64,000 bases of DNA from Candidatus Syntrophocurvum alkaliphilum (lineage in GTDB: Bacteria > Bacillota > Syntrophomonadia > Syntrophomonadales > Syntrophomonadaceae): contig NZ_CP046457.1 of the NCBI RefSeq assembly GCF_009734445.1, positions 2,288,001 through 2,352,000 of the forward strand, read 5' to 3'. The position numbers and the translations under genes are program-made. This document shows positions 19,217-27,870 of this stretch, in pieces; positions within the stretch are counted from its first letter, which is position 1, and each line of letters starts with the position of its first letter. The notes beneath the pieces are model-generated. The model was not told the DNA's origin. It was given only the letters and a program-made list of their open reading frames with translations, and did not search any database.

Positions 19217-19443
19217 GATTCTGCTGCAAAAAGTAACTACAACAAACTTAAGGCAAAGCAAACATGTTTATCTAAGTCCCGAATAGCAAGGCGTGGTGCA
19301 TAGATCACGGCTAAGTATAAATGAAAAATCATTTTAGATAATAAGTGCTAAGCTAAAATGAAGGTAAAGACCGATGAGTGGCGTGATAAACATGTTTGCT
19401 CAGCCGATTCCATACTCTAAGTTTAGTTTTTTGCAGTGGAATC
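19217..19443 (+). mobile_element. Miniature inverted-repeat element, copy 3 (227 bp)
   Basis: Nearly identical to copy 1, from GATTCTGCTGCAAAAAG to the inverted GATTCCACTGCAAAAA end. AAAATT flanks both sides (19211-19216 and 19444-19449), a second 6 bp target duplication. It sits between leuC and leuD. The wider surroundings (19118-19210 and 19444-19475) are AT-rich inverted repeats of the ATTAAGAATTAAAAATTCAT type, so this copy seems to have jumped into an older AT-rich repeat. Confidence 0.92.
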
Positions 19444-19493
19444 AAAATTAAGAATTAAAAATTCATAATTACTAGTATGAAGGAGGAAGGTTT

Positions 19494-19979
19494 GTGAAAT
19501 TTACGGGTACAGTTTATAAATTTGGAGCAGATATAGATACAGATGCCATAATACCAGCACGCTATTTAAATACCTCTGACCCTAAAGAACTAGCTAAACA
19601 CTGCATGGAAGATGCAGACCCTGAGTTTCCACAAAAAGTTAAAGAGGGAGATATAATAATTGCTGATAAAAACTTTGGGTGCGGTAGCTCAAGAGAACAC
19701 GCGCCAATTGCAATAAAGGCTGCAGGAGTTTCTTGTGTAATTGCTAAATCCTTTGCACGAATATTTTATCGAAATTCAATAAATATAGGATTGCCGATTT
19801 TAGAATCTATAGAAGCAGTGGATGCAATAAATGAAGGTGATGAAATAGAAGTGATATTAGAAACAGGAAAAATAAAAAATCTAAGAACCAATGAAGAATA
19901 CCAAGCTACTCCCTTTCCTGAGTTTATGCAACAGATTATGGCTAAAGGTGGTCTCATAAATTTTGTTAAAGATAAATAA
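19494..19979 (+). CDS. leuD: 3-isopropylmalate dehydratase, small subunit
   Basis: Protein of 161 residues with the aconitase swivel domain: [12 protein letters not shown] near the N-terminus and [11 protein letters not shown], the family signature, at about 60-70. It is the partner of LeuC. The start is GTG at 19494 with AAGGAGGAAGG upstream. A miniature element separates it from leuC, so coupled expression of the two subunits depends on read-through of that insertion. Confidence 0.95.
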   Translation: MKFTGTVYKFGADIDTDAIIPARYLNTSDPKELAKHCMEDADPEFPQKVKEGDIIIADKNFGCGSSREHAPIAIKAAGVSCVIAKSFARIFYRNSINIGLPILESIEAVDAINEGDEIEVILETGKIKNLRTNEEYQATPFPEFMQQIMAKGGLINFVKDK

Positions 19980-20012
19980 CTTATTTAAATAGAAGGAAAG
20001 GATGACAAATAT

Positions 20013-21089
20013 ATGTACAAAATTGCTGTATTACCTGGTGATGGAATTGGAGCAGAGATAACACCAGAAGCTGTAAAGACATTGAAAGCTATAGAAAAAA
20101 GATTTGGAAATAGCTTTGAGTTTACTGAGGCTTTAGTAGGTGGTACTGCCTATGATGCGGTAGGACATCCGCTTCCTGATGAAACCCTAGAACTATGTAA
20201 AAAATCTGATGCCATATTGTTAGGGGCAATAGGTGGACCTAAATGGGATGACTTACCTGTTGAGTTGCGACCTGAAGTTGGTGCACTTTTACCCTTAAGA
20301 AAAGAACTAGATTTATTTGCTAATTTACGTCCTTGTGTGTTATTTCCTGGATTAATAGGGGCTTCTACATTAAAGGAGGAGGTCATTGAAGGTGTAGATA
20401 TACTAGTAGTTAGAGAGCTTACAGGTGGTCTTTACTTTGGAGAAAAATCTAGAGAAAAAACTGCTGATGGTGGCCAAAAAGCTACAGATATACTAAGTTA
20501 CTCTACATATGAAATAGAAAGAATAGTTAGATTTGCATTTAATGCTGCTCGTAAGCGAAACAAAAAACTATGTTCAGTGGATAAAGCAAATGTAATTGAA
20601 ACTTCTCGTTTATGGAGAGAGACAGTAACTGACCTAGCAAAAGAATACCCTGATGTCGAATTAACCCATATGTATGTAGATAACTGTGCAATGCAATTAA
20701 TAAGAAATCCTAAACAATTTGATGTTATTGTAACAGAAAACATGTTTGGTGATATTTTAACTGATGAAGCATCAATGTTAACAGGGTCAATAGGAATGCT
20801 TCCTAGTGCTTCTATTGGAGGTGAAGTTGGTTTATATGAACCATCCCATGGAAGTGCGCCAGATATTGCTGGACAAAGTAAAGCTAATCCATTGGCTACA
20901 ATACTTTCGGCAGCTATGATGTTAAGGTTTTCATTTGACCTAGAAGAGGAAGCCAAGTTAATTGAGGACGTTGTGCGCAATATAATGAAAGAAGGCTATC
21001 GAACTCCAGATTTAATGGAAAAAGGAAAAACTCTTGTTAATACTGTTCAAATGGGCGATCTAATTGCAGAGAGAATATTAAAAAGTTGA
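20013..21089 (+). CDS. leuB: 3-isopropylmalate dehydrogenase
   Basis: Protein of 358 residues. The start [15 protein letters not shown], the substrate loop with [16 protein letters not shown], the metal-binding [11 protein letters not shown] and the NAD-binding [13 protein letters not shown] are all typical. It oxidatively decarboxylates 3-isopropylmalate to 2-oxoisocaproate. In clostridia such enzymes often also act on methylmalate in the citramalate route, which would suit cimA being next; this is inference. AGAAGGAAAGGA lies upstream. The stop overlaps the upstream start candidate of cimA. Confidence 0.96.
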   Translation: MYKIAVLPGDGIGAEITPEAVKTLKAIEKRFGNSFEFTEALVGGTAYDAVGHPLPDETLELCKKSDAILLGAIGGPKWDDLPVELRPEVGALLPLRKELDLFANLRPCVLFPGLIGASTLKEEVIEGVDILVVRELTGGLYFGEKSREKTADGGQKATDILSYSTYEIERIVRFAFNAARKRNKKLCSVDKANVIETSRLWRETVTDLAKEYPDVELTHMYVDNCAMQLIRNPKQFDVIVTENMFGDILTDEASMLTGSIGMLPSASIGGEVGLYEPSHGSAPDIAGQSKANPLATILSAAMMLRFSFDLEEEAKLIEDVVRNIMKEGYRTPDLMEKGKTLVNTVQMGDLIAERILKS

Positions 21090-22690
21090 TATTTGAAGGA
21101 GGAGAAAATATTGGGGATAAAAAATTAGATGTTTTTATTTATGATACTACACTAAGAGATGGTTCACAGGGAGAGGGTATATCCCTTTCAGTTAATGACA
21201 AATTAAAAATTGCAAAACGATTAGATCTTTTGGGAGTTTCTTATATTGAAGGTGGATGGCCAGGAAGCAATCCTAAAGACCGGGCGTTTTTCTTAGAGGC
21301 TAAGGAAATTGATTTTCAAAATGCTCGTATAGCTGCTTTTGGTTCAACAAGAAAACCAGATACACCAGTTACTCAGGATAGTAATGTCAAATCATTTATG
21401 GACTTAGGTGTATCAGCAGTTACATTAGTTGGAAAGTCATGGGATTTTCACGTATCAAAGGCTTTAGAAACAACCTTAGAAGAAAACTTAAGCATGATTA
21501 AAGATACTGTAATGTATCTAAAAGATAATGATATAGAAGTAATCTTTGATGCAGAACACTTTTTTGATGGTTATAAAAATAATACAGATTACGCTATAGA
21601 GGTTCTTAAAGCAGCAGCTGATACTGGTGCTGATTGGATTGTATTATGCGATACTAATGGTGGCACTATGCCTTGGGAGCTAGAAGAAATAATAGACCAA
21701 GTGCAAAAAACCATATATACACCATTGGGAATACATGTTCATAATGATGCTGGTTGTGCAGTTAGTAATACATTACTAGCAGTAAGAAAAGGTATTACAC
21801 AAGTTCAAGGAACCATGAATGGATATGGAGAAAGATGTGGTAATGCTGACTTATGTGCAGTTATGCCTAACATTGAGTTAAAAATGAACAAAAGCTGTTT
21901 GCCTGAGGGTAATTTAAAATACCTAAGTGAAACTTCTCATTATATCAGTGAAATTGCTAATATGCCCCACCATAACACTCAACCTTTTGTAGGCAAAGGT
22001 GCTTTTGCTCATAAAGGTGGAATTCATGTTAGTGCTATTTTAAAGGACTCCTTAACTTATGAACATATTAATCCTGAAGATGTTGGTAATAATAGACGAG
22101 TTTTAGTCTCTGAACTATCAGGGTTATCTAACCTTTTATATAAAGCCAAAGAATTAAATATAGATGTTAATTCCTATGATAATGAAACTAGAAAAGTAAT
22201 AAAACAAATTAAAGAATTAGAAAATGAAGGGTTTCAGTTTGAAGGTGCAGATGCATCACTAGAGCTTTTTCTCCGTAAAGCATTTAGTCAATATGAAGAA
22301 TTTTTTCAGTTAAAAAACCTTAAAATAATATTAGAGAAAAATGAGGAAGATGGAATCATAGCAGAGGCTATGATAAAAGTTACTGTAGGTGACCAGACGT
22401 TCCACACAGCAGCTGAGGGTGATGGACCAGTTAATGCTTTAGATAATTCACTTAGAAAGGCTTTAACTGAGGTTTATCCGGAAATATCAGAAATGCATCT
22501 AACAGACTACAAAGTACGTGTACTCAATAGCAAAAGTGGTACAGCAGCTAAGGTTAGAGTTTTGATAGAATCAGCAAACCAAAAAGAGAAATGGAGTACT
22601 GTAGGGGTGTCTGAAAACATTATAGAAGCCTCATGGCAAGCTCTAGTAGATAGTATTAACTATTTATTACTAAAAAGACGACAAAACTAA
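21086..22690 (+). CDS. cimA: (R)-citramalate synthase
   Basis: Protein of up to 534 residues. It is a relative of LeuA with [14 protein letters not shown] instead of the LeuA motif, [15 protein letters not shown] as metal site, [12 protein letters not shown], and a C-terminal regulatory domain with [11 protein letters not shown]. Such TIGR00977-type enzymes make citramalate from pyruvate and acetyl-CoA, the first step of threonine-independent isoleucine synthesis. The start is unclear: TTG 21086 overlaps the leuB stop and has no ribosome site, whereas AAGGAGGAG lies 7 bases before an in-frame ATT at 21110. I list the longer frame but think ATT may be used. Last gene of the operon. Confidence 0.93.
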   Translation: MIFEGGENIGDKKLDVFIYDTTLRDGSQGEGISLSVNDKLKIAKRLDLLGVSYIEGGWPGSNPKDRAFFLEAKEIDFQNARIAAFGSTRKPDTPVTQDSNVKSFMDLGVSAVTLVGKSWDFHVSKALETTLEENLSMIKDTVMYLKDNDIEVIFDAEHFFDGYKNNTDYAIEVLKAAADTGADWIVLCDTNGGTMPWELEEIIDQVQKTIYTPLGIHVHNDAGCAVSNTLLAVRKGITQVQGTMNGYGERCGNADLCAVMPNIELKMNKSCLPEGNLKYLSETSHYISEIANMPHHNTQPFVGKGAFAHKGGIHVSAILKDSLTYEHINPEDVGNNRRVLVSELSGLSNLLYKAKELNIDVNSYDNETRKVIKQIKELENEGFQFEGADASLELFLRKAFSQYEEFFQLKNLKIILEKNEEDGIIAEAMIKVTVGDQTFHTAAEGDGPVNALDNSLRKALTEVYPEISEMHLTDYKVRVLNSKSGTAAKVRVLIESANQKEKWSTVGVSENIIEASWQALVDSINYLLLKRRQN

Positions 22691-22697
22691 ATTGAGT

Positions 22698-22729
22698 CAA
22701 AAGCCGCGGTTTTTAGCCGCGGTTTTTTT
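22698..22729 (+). terminator. Intrinsic terminator of the ilv-leu-cimA operon
   Basis: A GC-rich stem (GCCGCGG, TTTTTA loop, then CCGCGGTTTTTTT) begins soon after the cimA stop. Confidence 0.9.
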
Positions 22730-22982
22730 ATGTCAAAAAATATGGTTGCAAGCCAAGTGGTCTATAGGCTAATTTCATTTCTACCTTAAAATCAACCCCT
22801 GAGTATTATTTAGTTACATTATTAGTTAGTCTATGTTTTTATAACTAGTAATCGTTTATAAGAAGTAAAAACCTACCTAGGTTACGTTTTGCCAAACTTA
22901 TCCAAATGAAGTAAAAGTAGTTAGAATAGCATCAGAGGTCAGGGGAACTGAGCTCAAAGATAAAAAGAAAGGAGGAGGTTTG

Positions 22983-23204
22983 ATGCCTATCAATGCAACA
23001 CCAGTAACCAGTGAAATGATTATTAACCTAGATAATGGGTTAAGTGCAACTGGAAATGTTCTAGTACGAGCTAGAAGATATTCTGGAGTAAAGCCTGATG
23101 CAGCTAATGAAGATATTTATAATATTGCATCAGAAATGGCTGCTTTACAGGAAAGACAAGTTATTAATATTCAACGTCGTGATATTACTGAATTAAGTGA
23201 GTAA
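22983..23204 (+). CDS. DUF1659 family protein
   Basis: Protein of 73 residues. It matches the DUF1659 pattern: a short N-terminal strand with NATPVTSEM, a central YSGVKPDAANEDIYNIA and a C-terminal strand INIQRRDITELSE. These proteins occur in Firmicutes next to DUF2922 and YvrJ genes, as here; no function is established. I chose ATG 22983 because GGAGGAGG lies 4-7 bases upstream; a TTG one codon earlier is possible. The 254 bases before it (22730-22982) hold no gene that I can see. Confidence 0.85.
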   Translation: MPINATPVTSEMIINLDNGLSATGNVLVRARRYSGVKPDAANEDIYNIASEMAALQERQVINIQRRDITELSE

Positions 23205-23242
23205 TAGTCATGCTGAATTAAGATGAAAGGAGGGAAAAATTA

Positions 23243-23467
23243 ATGTCAATAACAACAACACTAGAAATGGACTTTGAAAACCAAGCAGGTAGAAATGTAA
23301 AACTACGAGTTAATGAAGCAAATGAAGATATAGAACAAACTGAAGTTTTATCAGTAATGAACTCAATTTTAAGTAAAGATATATTTACTAGTAATGGAGG
23401 AGACTTAGTATCTAAAAGAGGAGCACAATTAGTACAAAGAGAAGTTACATCCTTTGAAATTGAGTAG
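23243..23467 (+). CDS. DUF2922 family protein
   Basis: Protein of 74 residues. It has the DUF2922 layout: LEMDFENQAGRNVKLRV, then a helix with VMNSILSKDIFTSNGGDL and a closing strand. It is the usual partner of DUF1659. It is soluble, with no signal peptide. AAAGGAGGG lies upstream. Function unknown. Confidence 0.85.
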   Translation: MSITTTLEMDFENQAGRNVKLRVNEANEDIEQTEVLSVMNSILSKDIFTSNGGDLVSKRGAQLVQREVTSFEIE

Positions 23468-23491
23468 AATTAAAAAATAAGGAGGTTTAAA

Positions 23492-23641
23492 ATGGAAGAA
23501 ATGCTAGTAGCAATAGGGAACTTTGGATTTCCCATTGTGGTATCAGCATATCTCCTCATTCGTATTGAAGGAAAATTGAATGATTTATCAAAGGCTATAG
23601 TTGAGTTACGAGAAGCAATTATAATAGTTGGAAACAATTGA
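23492..23641 (+). CDS. YvrJ family protein (49 aa)
   Basis: A frame of 49 residues beginning MEEMLVAIGNFGFPIVV. One hydrophobic helix (about 5-23) with LLIRIEGKL, then an amphipathic tail, is the YvrJ pattern. AAGGAGG lies 7 bases before the ATG. It is the third gene of the DUF1659-DUF2922-YvrJ set, and is probably a single-pass membrane protein. The helix plus tail recalls phage holin-like or SPBc2 BhlA-like peptides, but that is only a resemblance. Confidence 0.85.
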   Translation: MEEMLVAIGNFGFPIVVSAYLLIRIEGKLNDLSKAIVELREAIIIVGNN

Positions 23642-23762
23642 ATAATATATTAAAATATAACTTTATAGAGTGAATTATTTCTAATAGCTACTGTAGAAAC
23701 TTACAGTAGCTATTAATCGTAAATGATATATTAATAAAAAAATAAGATAGGGAGGACAGAAT

Positions 23763-24827
23763 ATGAAAGCAATGATAATGGCAGCTGGGGTTGGTTCTCG
23801 GCTAATGCCTATGACTATTGACATTCCCAAACCGATGGTACCAATGGGAAACAAGCCTTTGATGGAAAATATAGTTAATCTTTTAAAGCACCATGAGTTT
23901 AAAGATATAATTGCCAATCTTCATTACCAATCATCAGTAATAACCAATTACTTTGATAATGGTAGCAAATTCGGAGTTTCTATACAGTACTCTAAAGAAG
24001 ATGAATTAATGGGTACTGCTGGTGGAGTTAAAAAATGTGATTGGTTTTTAGATGAAACCTTTGTAGTTGTTAGTGGCGATGCTTTAACAGATATTAATTT
24101 AACGGATTTAGTAAACGCCCATAAGAGAAAAGGTGCATTAGCTACTATAGCTTTAAAGGAAGTTGAAGATGTAGAGCATTTTGGCATTGTTATAACTGAC
24201 GAAGAAGGAAAGATAGATAAATTTCAAGAAAAGCCTCGCAAGCAAGAAGCACTTAGCAAGACAGCTAATACTGGAATATATATTTTTGAACCAGAGATAT
24301 TTAAATACATACCCAACAAACAATTTTATGATTTTGGAAAACAGGTTTTTCCCCATTTAGTGAAAATAAAAGCTCCATTTTATGGTATTGCTATTGATGA
24401 ATACTGGTGTGATGTTGGGAATATAGATACCTATAGACAAGCTCATAATGATATACTTGAAAACAGAGTAAAAGTACAAACCTCTGGTAAAGTGTTAGAA
24501 AAAGATATTAGTAAAGTACTTATAGATGATTCGGTTGAGATGGGAAAAAATATTAACTTTAGAGGTAATGTAGTAATAGGTGAAAATTGCAAAATTGGAG
24601 ATAACTCAAGTATAAATAACTCAGTTATTTGGGCTAATACTGTTGTAGGTGAAAAATCTGTATTAAATAATTGTGTCATAGGTGATAATTGCAATATAGG
24701 CAAACAAGTAATAATAAATCAAGGTGCTGTTGTAGCAAGTGGATGTTTTTTAAATGATAAGATAACTATAGCAGAAGGAATGAAGGTTTTTAATTCATCA
24801 GGTGACAAACTAAAAGCAGAGAATTAG
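23763..24827 (+). CDS. Sugar-1-phosphate nucleotidyltransferase (NDP-sugar synthase)
   Basis: Protein of 354 residues. The N-terminal nucleotidyltransferase domain has MIMAAGVGSRLMPMTI, with IPKPMVPMGNKP for sugar-phosphate binding and VSGDALTD for metal. Aromatic-rich YWCDVGNIDTYRQAHND closes the domain at about 225. The C-terminal part (about 245-335) is a left-handed beta helix of hexapeptide repeats (IGENCKIGDNSSINNS). It makes an activated sugar, GDP-mannose or a similar compound, for wall or polysaccharide synthesis; the exact sugar is not clear. Preceded by GGGAGGA. No phosphomannomutase domain is fused. Confidence 0.88.
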   Translation: MKAMIMAAGVGSRLMPMTIDIPKPMVPMGNKPLMENIVNLLKHHEFKDIIANLHYQSSVITNYFDNGSKFGVSIQYSKEDELMGTAGGVKKCDWFLDETFVVVSGDALTDINLTDLVNAHKRKGALATIALKEVEDVEHFGIVITDEEGKIDKFQEKPRKQEALSKTANTGIYIFEPEIFKYIPNKQFYDFGKQVFPHLVKIKAPFYGIAIDEYWCDVGNIDTYRQAHNDILENRVKVQTSGKVLEKDISKVLIDDSVEMGKNINFRGNVVIGENCKIGDNSSINNSVIWANTVVGEKSVLNNCVIGDNCNIGKQVIINQGAVVASGCFLNDKITIAEGMKVFNSSGDKLKAEN

Positions 24828-24850
24828 GCATATTTCAAGAAGTGTAGGGG

Positions 24851-24888
24851 AGAATTCATTCGCCTATAGACTACAAAGAATGAATTCT
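24851..24888. terminator. Hairpin between two convergent genes
   Basis: An 11 bp perfect stem (AGAATTCATTC with GAATGAATTCT) sits between convergent stops at 24827 and 24915. There is no clear T run, so it may be a weak bidirectional terminator. Confidence 0.5.
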
Positions 24889-24914
24889 CTACTACGTGGT
24901 TAAGTACTACTATC

Positions 24915-25502
24915 TTATTCATTAACTGAACTGGCTGGATCAAGTAACTCTTCAAAGGTTTCATCTAACTCTTCAAGATCAATTTCCAAAATTTGTTGCA
25001 ATTCATAACTTTGAATTTGAGAAAAGTCAAATATTCTTGGTTGCCCTAATTCTTCGATTAATATAGCTACTTCCATTCCTACTATTGCCCCATCTTCTAA
25101 TATTTCATATACTACTAAAGAGCTATATTCGCTATTTTTAGTATACTCACTTAAAACATCTACACCCAAAGTTGCTGCTAAGTAATTATCTTCTTCAATT
25201 GATGCAATTACATCTGCTGCTTCGGCTACTAATTCTTCGCGATTTGCAATCAGTTCCTCTGGAGTTAAAGTAGCGTATTCAGGTAAAAACCTAGAAATCC
25301 AAAACACGCTAAGATTATTAGCTACTGTTTCATAATCTTTGTTAAAATAAGCACTGTAAAAATCATTAATAGATTGTTCTGACCGAACTTTTTCTACTTG
25401 CTTATTATCAAAATATGTAGCATAGGTAAACATTCCTGCTAAAGTGAGAATAATAATAAGAAATATAAATTTAGGTACTCCATTTGCTTCAGGTATTTGC
25501 AT
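24915..25502 (-). CDS. Membrane-anchored acidic protein of unknown function
   Basis: Protein of 195 residues. One transmembrane helix near the N-terminus (about 11-29) precedes a strongly acidic extracellular or cytoplasmic domain with many Glu and Asp. The part at about 40-160 has an NTF2-like look: a helix with SINDFYSAYFNKDYETVANNL and later strands. The C-terminal tail (about 175-195) is almost all Glu, Leu, Asp and Phe. I do not recognise a family. The preceding GGTGGTG can serve as ribosome site. Confidence 0.75.
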   Translation of the reverse strand: MQIPEANGVPKFIFLIIILTLAGMFTYATYFDNKQVEKVRSEQSINDFYSAYFNKDYETVANNLSVFWISRFLPEYATLTPEELIANREELVAEAADVIASIEEDNYLAATLGVDVLSEYTKNSEYSSLVVYEILEDGAIVGMEVAILIEELGQPRIFDFSQIQSYELQQILEIDLEELDETFEELLDPASSVNE

Positions 25503-25601
25503 TATTTACACCACCAAACAATTTTATAAAATATAATTACCGTGTTTTTCTATTATAAACTATTATGTCCCATTAGCAATGTAAAAATAACGGAGGTTTT
25601 T

Positions 25602-26843
25602 ATGAAAAAAATAATTATAGTTGGAGCTGGACCTGCTGGAATGATGGCTGCTATCAAAGCTGCTAAAACAGGCGCAAATGTTATATTATTAGAAAAAAAA
25701 GAAAAAGTAGGTAGAAAACTTAGAATAACAGGGAAAGGAAGGTGTAATATTACCTCAGCACTTGAACTCCCTGAATTAATTAAAGGCTACCCTGGAAATG
25801 GTCGATTTTTGTATAGTAGTTTAAATGAATTTTCAAATAAAGATTTAATAGAATATTTCAAAGATAGGGGACTAAAAACAAAGGTTGAAAGAGGTGCACG
25901 TGTATTTCCTGAATCAGATAATGCGGATGATGTTGTAAATACATTATTAAAAGATGTTATTAATAGCGGTGTAACTGTATTAACTGCTAAAACTGTTACC
26001 CAAATATTAATTAAAGATGATATTGCAAGAGGTGTAAAGACCAAAGAAGAAGATATTGCTGCTGATGCGGTTATCATAGCTACAGGAGGCAAGTCATATC
26101 CTGGAACAGGGTCTACGGGTGATGGTTATAGATGGGCTGAACAATTAGGACACAACATTATTAATCCACGACCTGGATTAGTACCTTTAGTTACGCAAGA
26201 AAAATGGATAAAGGAACTTCAGGGATTAACATTAAAAAACATTAAAGCTAAATCGTTTGATCAACAAGGTGAAAAAATAAACGAAGATTTTGGAGAAATG
26301 CTATTTACTCATTTTGGAATATCAGGTCCAATTATTTTAAGTATGAGTAGGGAAATTGCTTTATATATAGATAAAAAAAATAAAAACGTTCAGATTATTA
26401 TTGACTTAAAACCGGCATTATCAGAAGAAAAGCTTGATGAAAGAATTCAAAGAGAATTTTTAAAAAATTCTAGAAAACAATTTAAAAACTCTTTAGATGA
26501 CCTATTACCCCAAAAATTAATACCAGTAATTATTAAATTAAGCAAAATAAGTTCGGAGAAGGAATGTAACTCAATTAGTCGTAATGAAAGAAAAAACTTA
26601 GTCTACCTTTTAAAAAACTTAAGCCTAACAGTAATAGGGACAAGGTCTATTGAGGAGGCTATAGTTACAGCAGGGGGGGTTGACGTTAAAGAAATAAACC
26701 CCAAAAATCTACAATCTAAAAAAATAAAAAACTTATATTTTGCTGGTGAGGTTATTGATGTAGATGGTTATACAGGAGGATTTAATTTGCAAGCTGCTTT
26801 TTCTACTGGTTATGTAGCTGGTAAGAATGCAGGACTAATGTAG
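25602..26843 (+). CDS. NAD(P)/FAD-dependent oxidoreductase (HI0933/BaiN-like)
   Basis: Protein of 413 residues. It starts with a dinucleotide-binding KKIIIVGAGPAGMMAA, then KEKVGRKLRITGKGRCNI, a signature of the HI0933 (YhiN) flavoprotein family, and ends with FAGEVIDVDGYTGGFNLQ. The middle holds the inserted substrate domain. Family members related to BaiN act in bile-acid reduction, but most have no known substrate. I chose ATG 25602 because CGGAGG lies 8 bases upstream; the longer frame adds 20 unrelated residues. Confidence 0.9.
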   Translation: MKKIIIVGAGPAGMMAAIKAAKTGANVILLEKKEKVGRKLRITGKGRCNITSALELPELIKGYPGNGRFLYSSLNEFSNKDLIEYFKDRGLKTKVERGARVFPESDNADDVVNTLLKDVINSGVTVLTAKTVTQILIKDDIARGVKTKEEDIAADAVIIATGGKSYPGTGSTGDGYRWAEQLGHNIINPRPGLVPLVTQEKWIKELQGLTLKNIKAKSFDQQGEKINEDFGEMLFTHFGISGPIILSMSREIALYIDKKNKNVQIIIDLKPALSEEKLDERIQREFLKNSRKQFKNSLDDLLPQKLIPVIIKLSKISSEKECNSISRNERKNLVYLLKNLSLTVIGTRSIEEAIVTAGGVDVKEINPKNLQSKKIKNLYFAGEVIDVDGYTGGFNLQAAFSTGYVAGKNAGLM

Positions 26844-26885
26844 CTTCAAATGGCGCCTGACAAAGGATTAAAGCTCTTTAAGTCG

Positions 26886-26914
26886 TTGACTATACTTGTG
26901 CATTCTGTTACTAT
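26886..26914 (+). promoter_or_regulatory. Sigma-A promoter before the MoxR/VWA pair
   Basis: TTGACT (26886-26891), a 17-base spacer and TACTAT (26909-26914). It supports the ATG start at 26963 for the gene that follows. Confidence 0.65.
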
Positions 26915-26962
26915 TTGAGAGAAAATACAAGTATTAAAGGGAGACTGGAGGAATTAAAAAAA

Positions 26963-27826
26963 ATGTCTAATAACGCTTTACAGTACAAAGGTTCATCAAA
27001 TTACATAGTTTCTGATGAATTAAGAAATAGTGTAAATATAGCTATAGCCTTAGGAAAACCACTTTTAATTAAAGGTGAACCAGGTACGGGTAAAACTATG
27101 CTAGCTGAAAGTATTGCTGATTCCTTAAACAAAAAACTATTGATATGGAACATTAAATCAACTACAAAAGCCCAAGAGGGACTATATGTATATGATACGG
27201 TTCAAAGACTCTATGATAGTCAGTTTGGGGATAGTGATGTATCAAATATTGAGCAGTACATAAAACTTGGTAAATTAGGAGAAGCCTTTGATTCAGATGA
27301 ACAAGTAGTATTATTAATAGATGAAATAGATAAGGCAGATTTAGAGTTTCCTAATGATTTACTTTGGGAATTAGATCAAATGAGCTTTTATATTCCCGAA
27401 ACAAAAAGGACTGTAACTGCTAAAACTCGTCCTATAGTTATTATAACTAGTAATGCAGAAAAAGAGTTGCCAGATGCTTTTTTAAGAAGATGTATATTTC
27501 ACTACATTGAATTTCCTGACCCCGAAGCGATGGAGGATATTGTTGAAGTACATCACCCAAGCTTAGATAAGCGTCTGCTACAACATGCTATGGAGACGTT
27601 CTATATGCTAAGAGGCATACCAAATGTTCAGAAAAAACCTTCTACAAGTGAGCTTATTGATTGGCTACAAGCTTTAGTTATAGGTGGAGTAAGCCCTAAA
27701 AAAATTAAGGAATTACCATTTTTGGGTGTACTTCTTAAGAAAAATGAAGACCTTGATTCTATACTTAGTGCTTTATATGGGAAAAATCAGGGTAGAGCAG
27801 GAAATATGGTTAATAGATTTAGATAA
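26963..27826 (+). CDS. MoxR-family AAA+ ATPase
   Basis: Protein of 287 residues. It has Walker A GEPGTGKTM (about 40-48), Walker B LLIDEIDKAD (about 110-119), sensor 1 in IIITSNAEKELP and an arginine-finger region AFLRRCIFHYIEFPD. MoxR ATPases act as chaperones for assembly of metal enzymes or wall complexes and are usually encoded beside a von Willebrand A protein, as here. GGAGG lies 11 bases before the ATG. A TTG at 26915 would sit next to the promoter's -10 box, so I rejected it. Confidence 0.93.
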   Translation: MSNNALQYKGSSNYIVSDELRNSVNIAIALGKPLLIKGEPGTGKTMLAESIADSLNKKLLIWNIKSTTKAQEGLYVYDTVQRLYDSQFGDSDVSNIEQYIKLGKLGEAFDSDEQVVLLIDEIDKADLEFPNDLLWELDQMSFYIPETKRTVTAKTRPIVIITSNAEKELPDAFLRRCIFHYIEFPDPEAMEDIVEVHHPSLDKRLLQHAMETFYMLRGIPNVQKKPSTSELIDWLQALVIGGVSPKKIKELPFLGVLLKKNEDLDSILSALYGKNQGRAGNMVNRFR

Positions 27827-27870
27827 TTATTTATTAAAATAAATTACTCTACTTTTATAGGAGAGATTGT

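Noticed and set aside
20498-20980. A 160-codon open frame opposite leuB
   Set aside because: It is a shadow of the leuB coding strand with no ribosome site and no recognisable domain; the same holds for other long antisense frames, such as those opposite glmM and rnhA.
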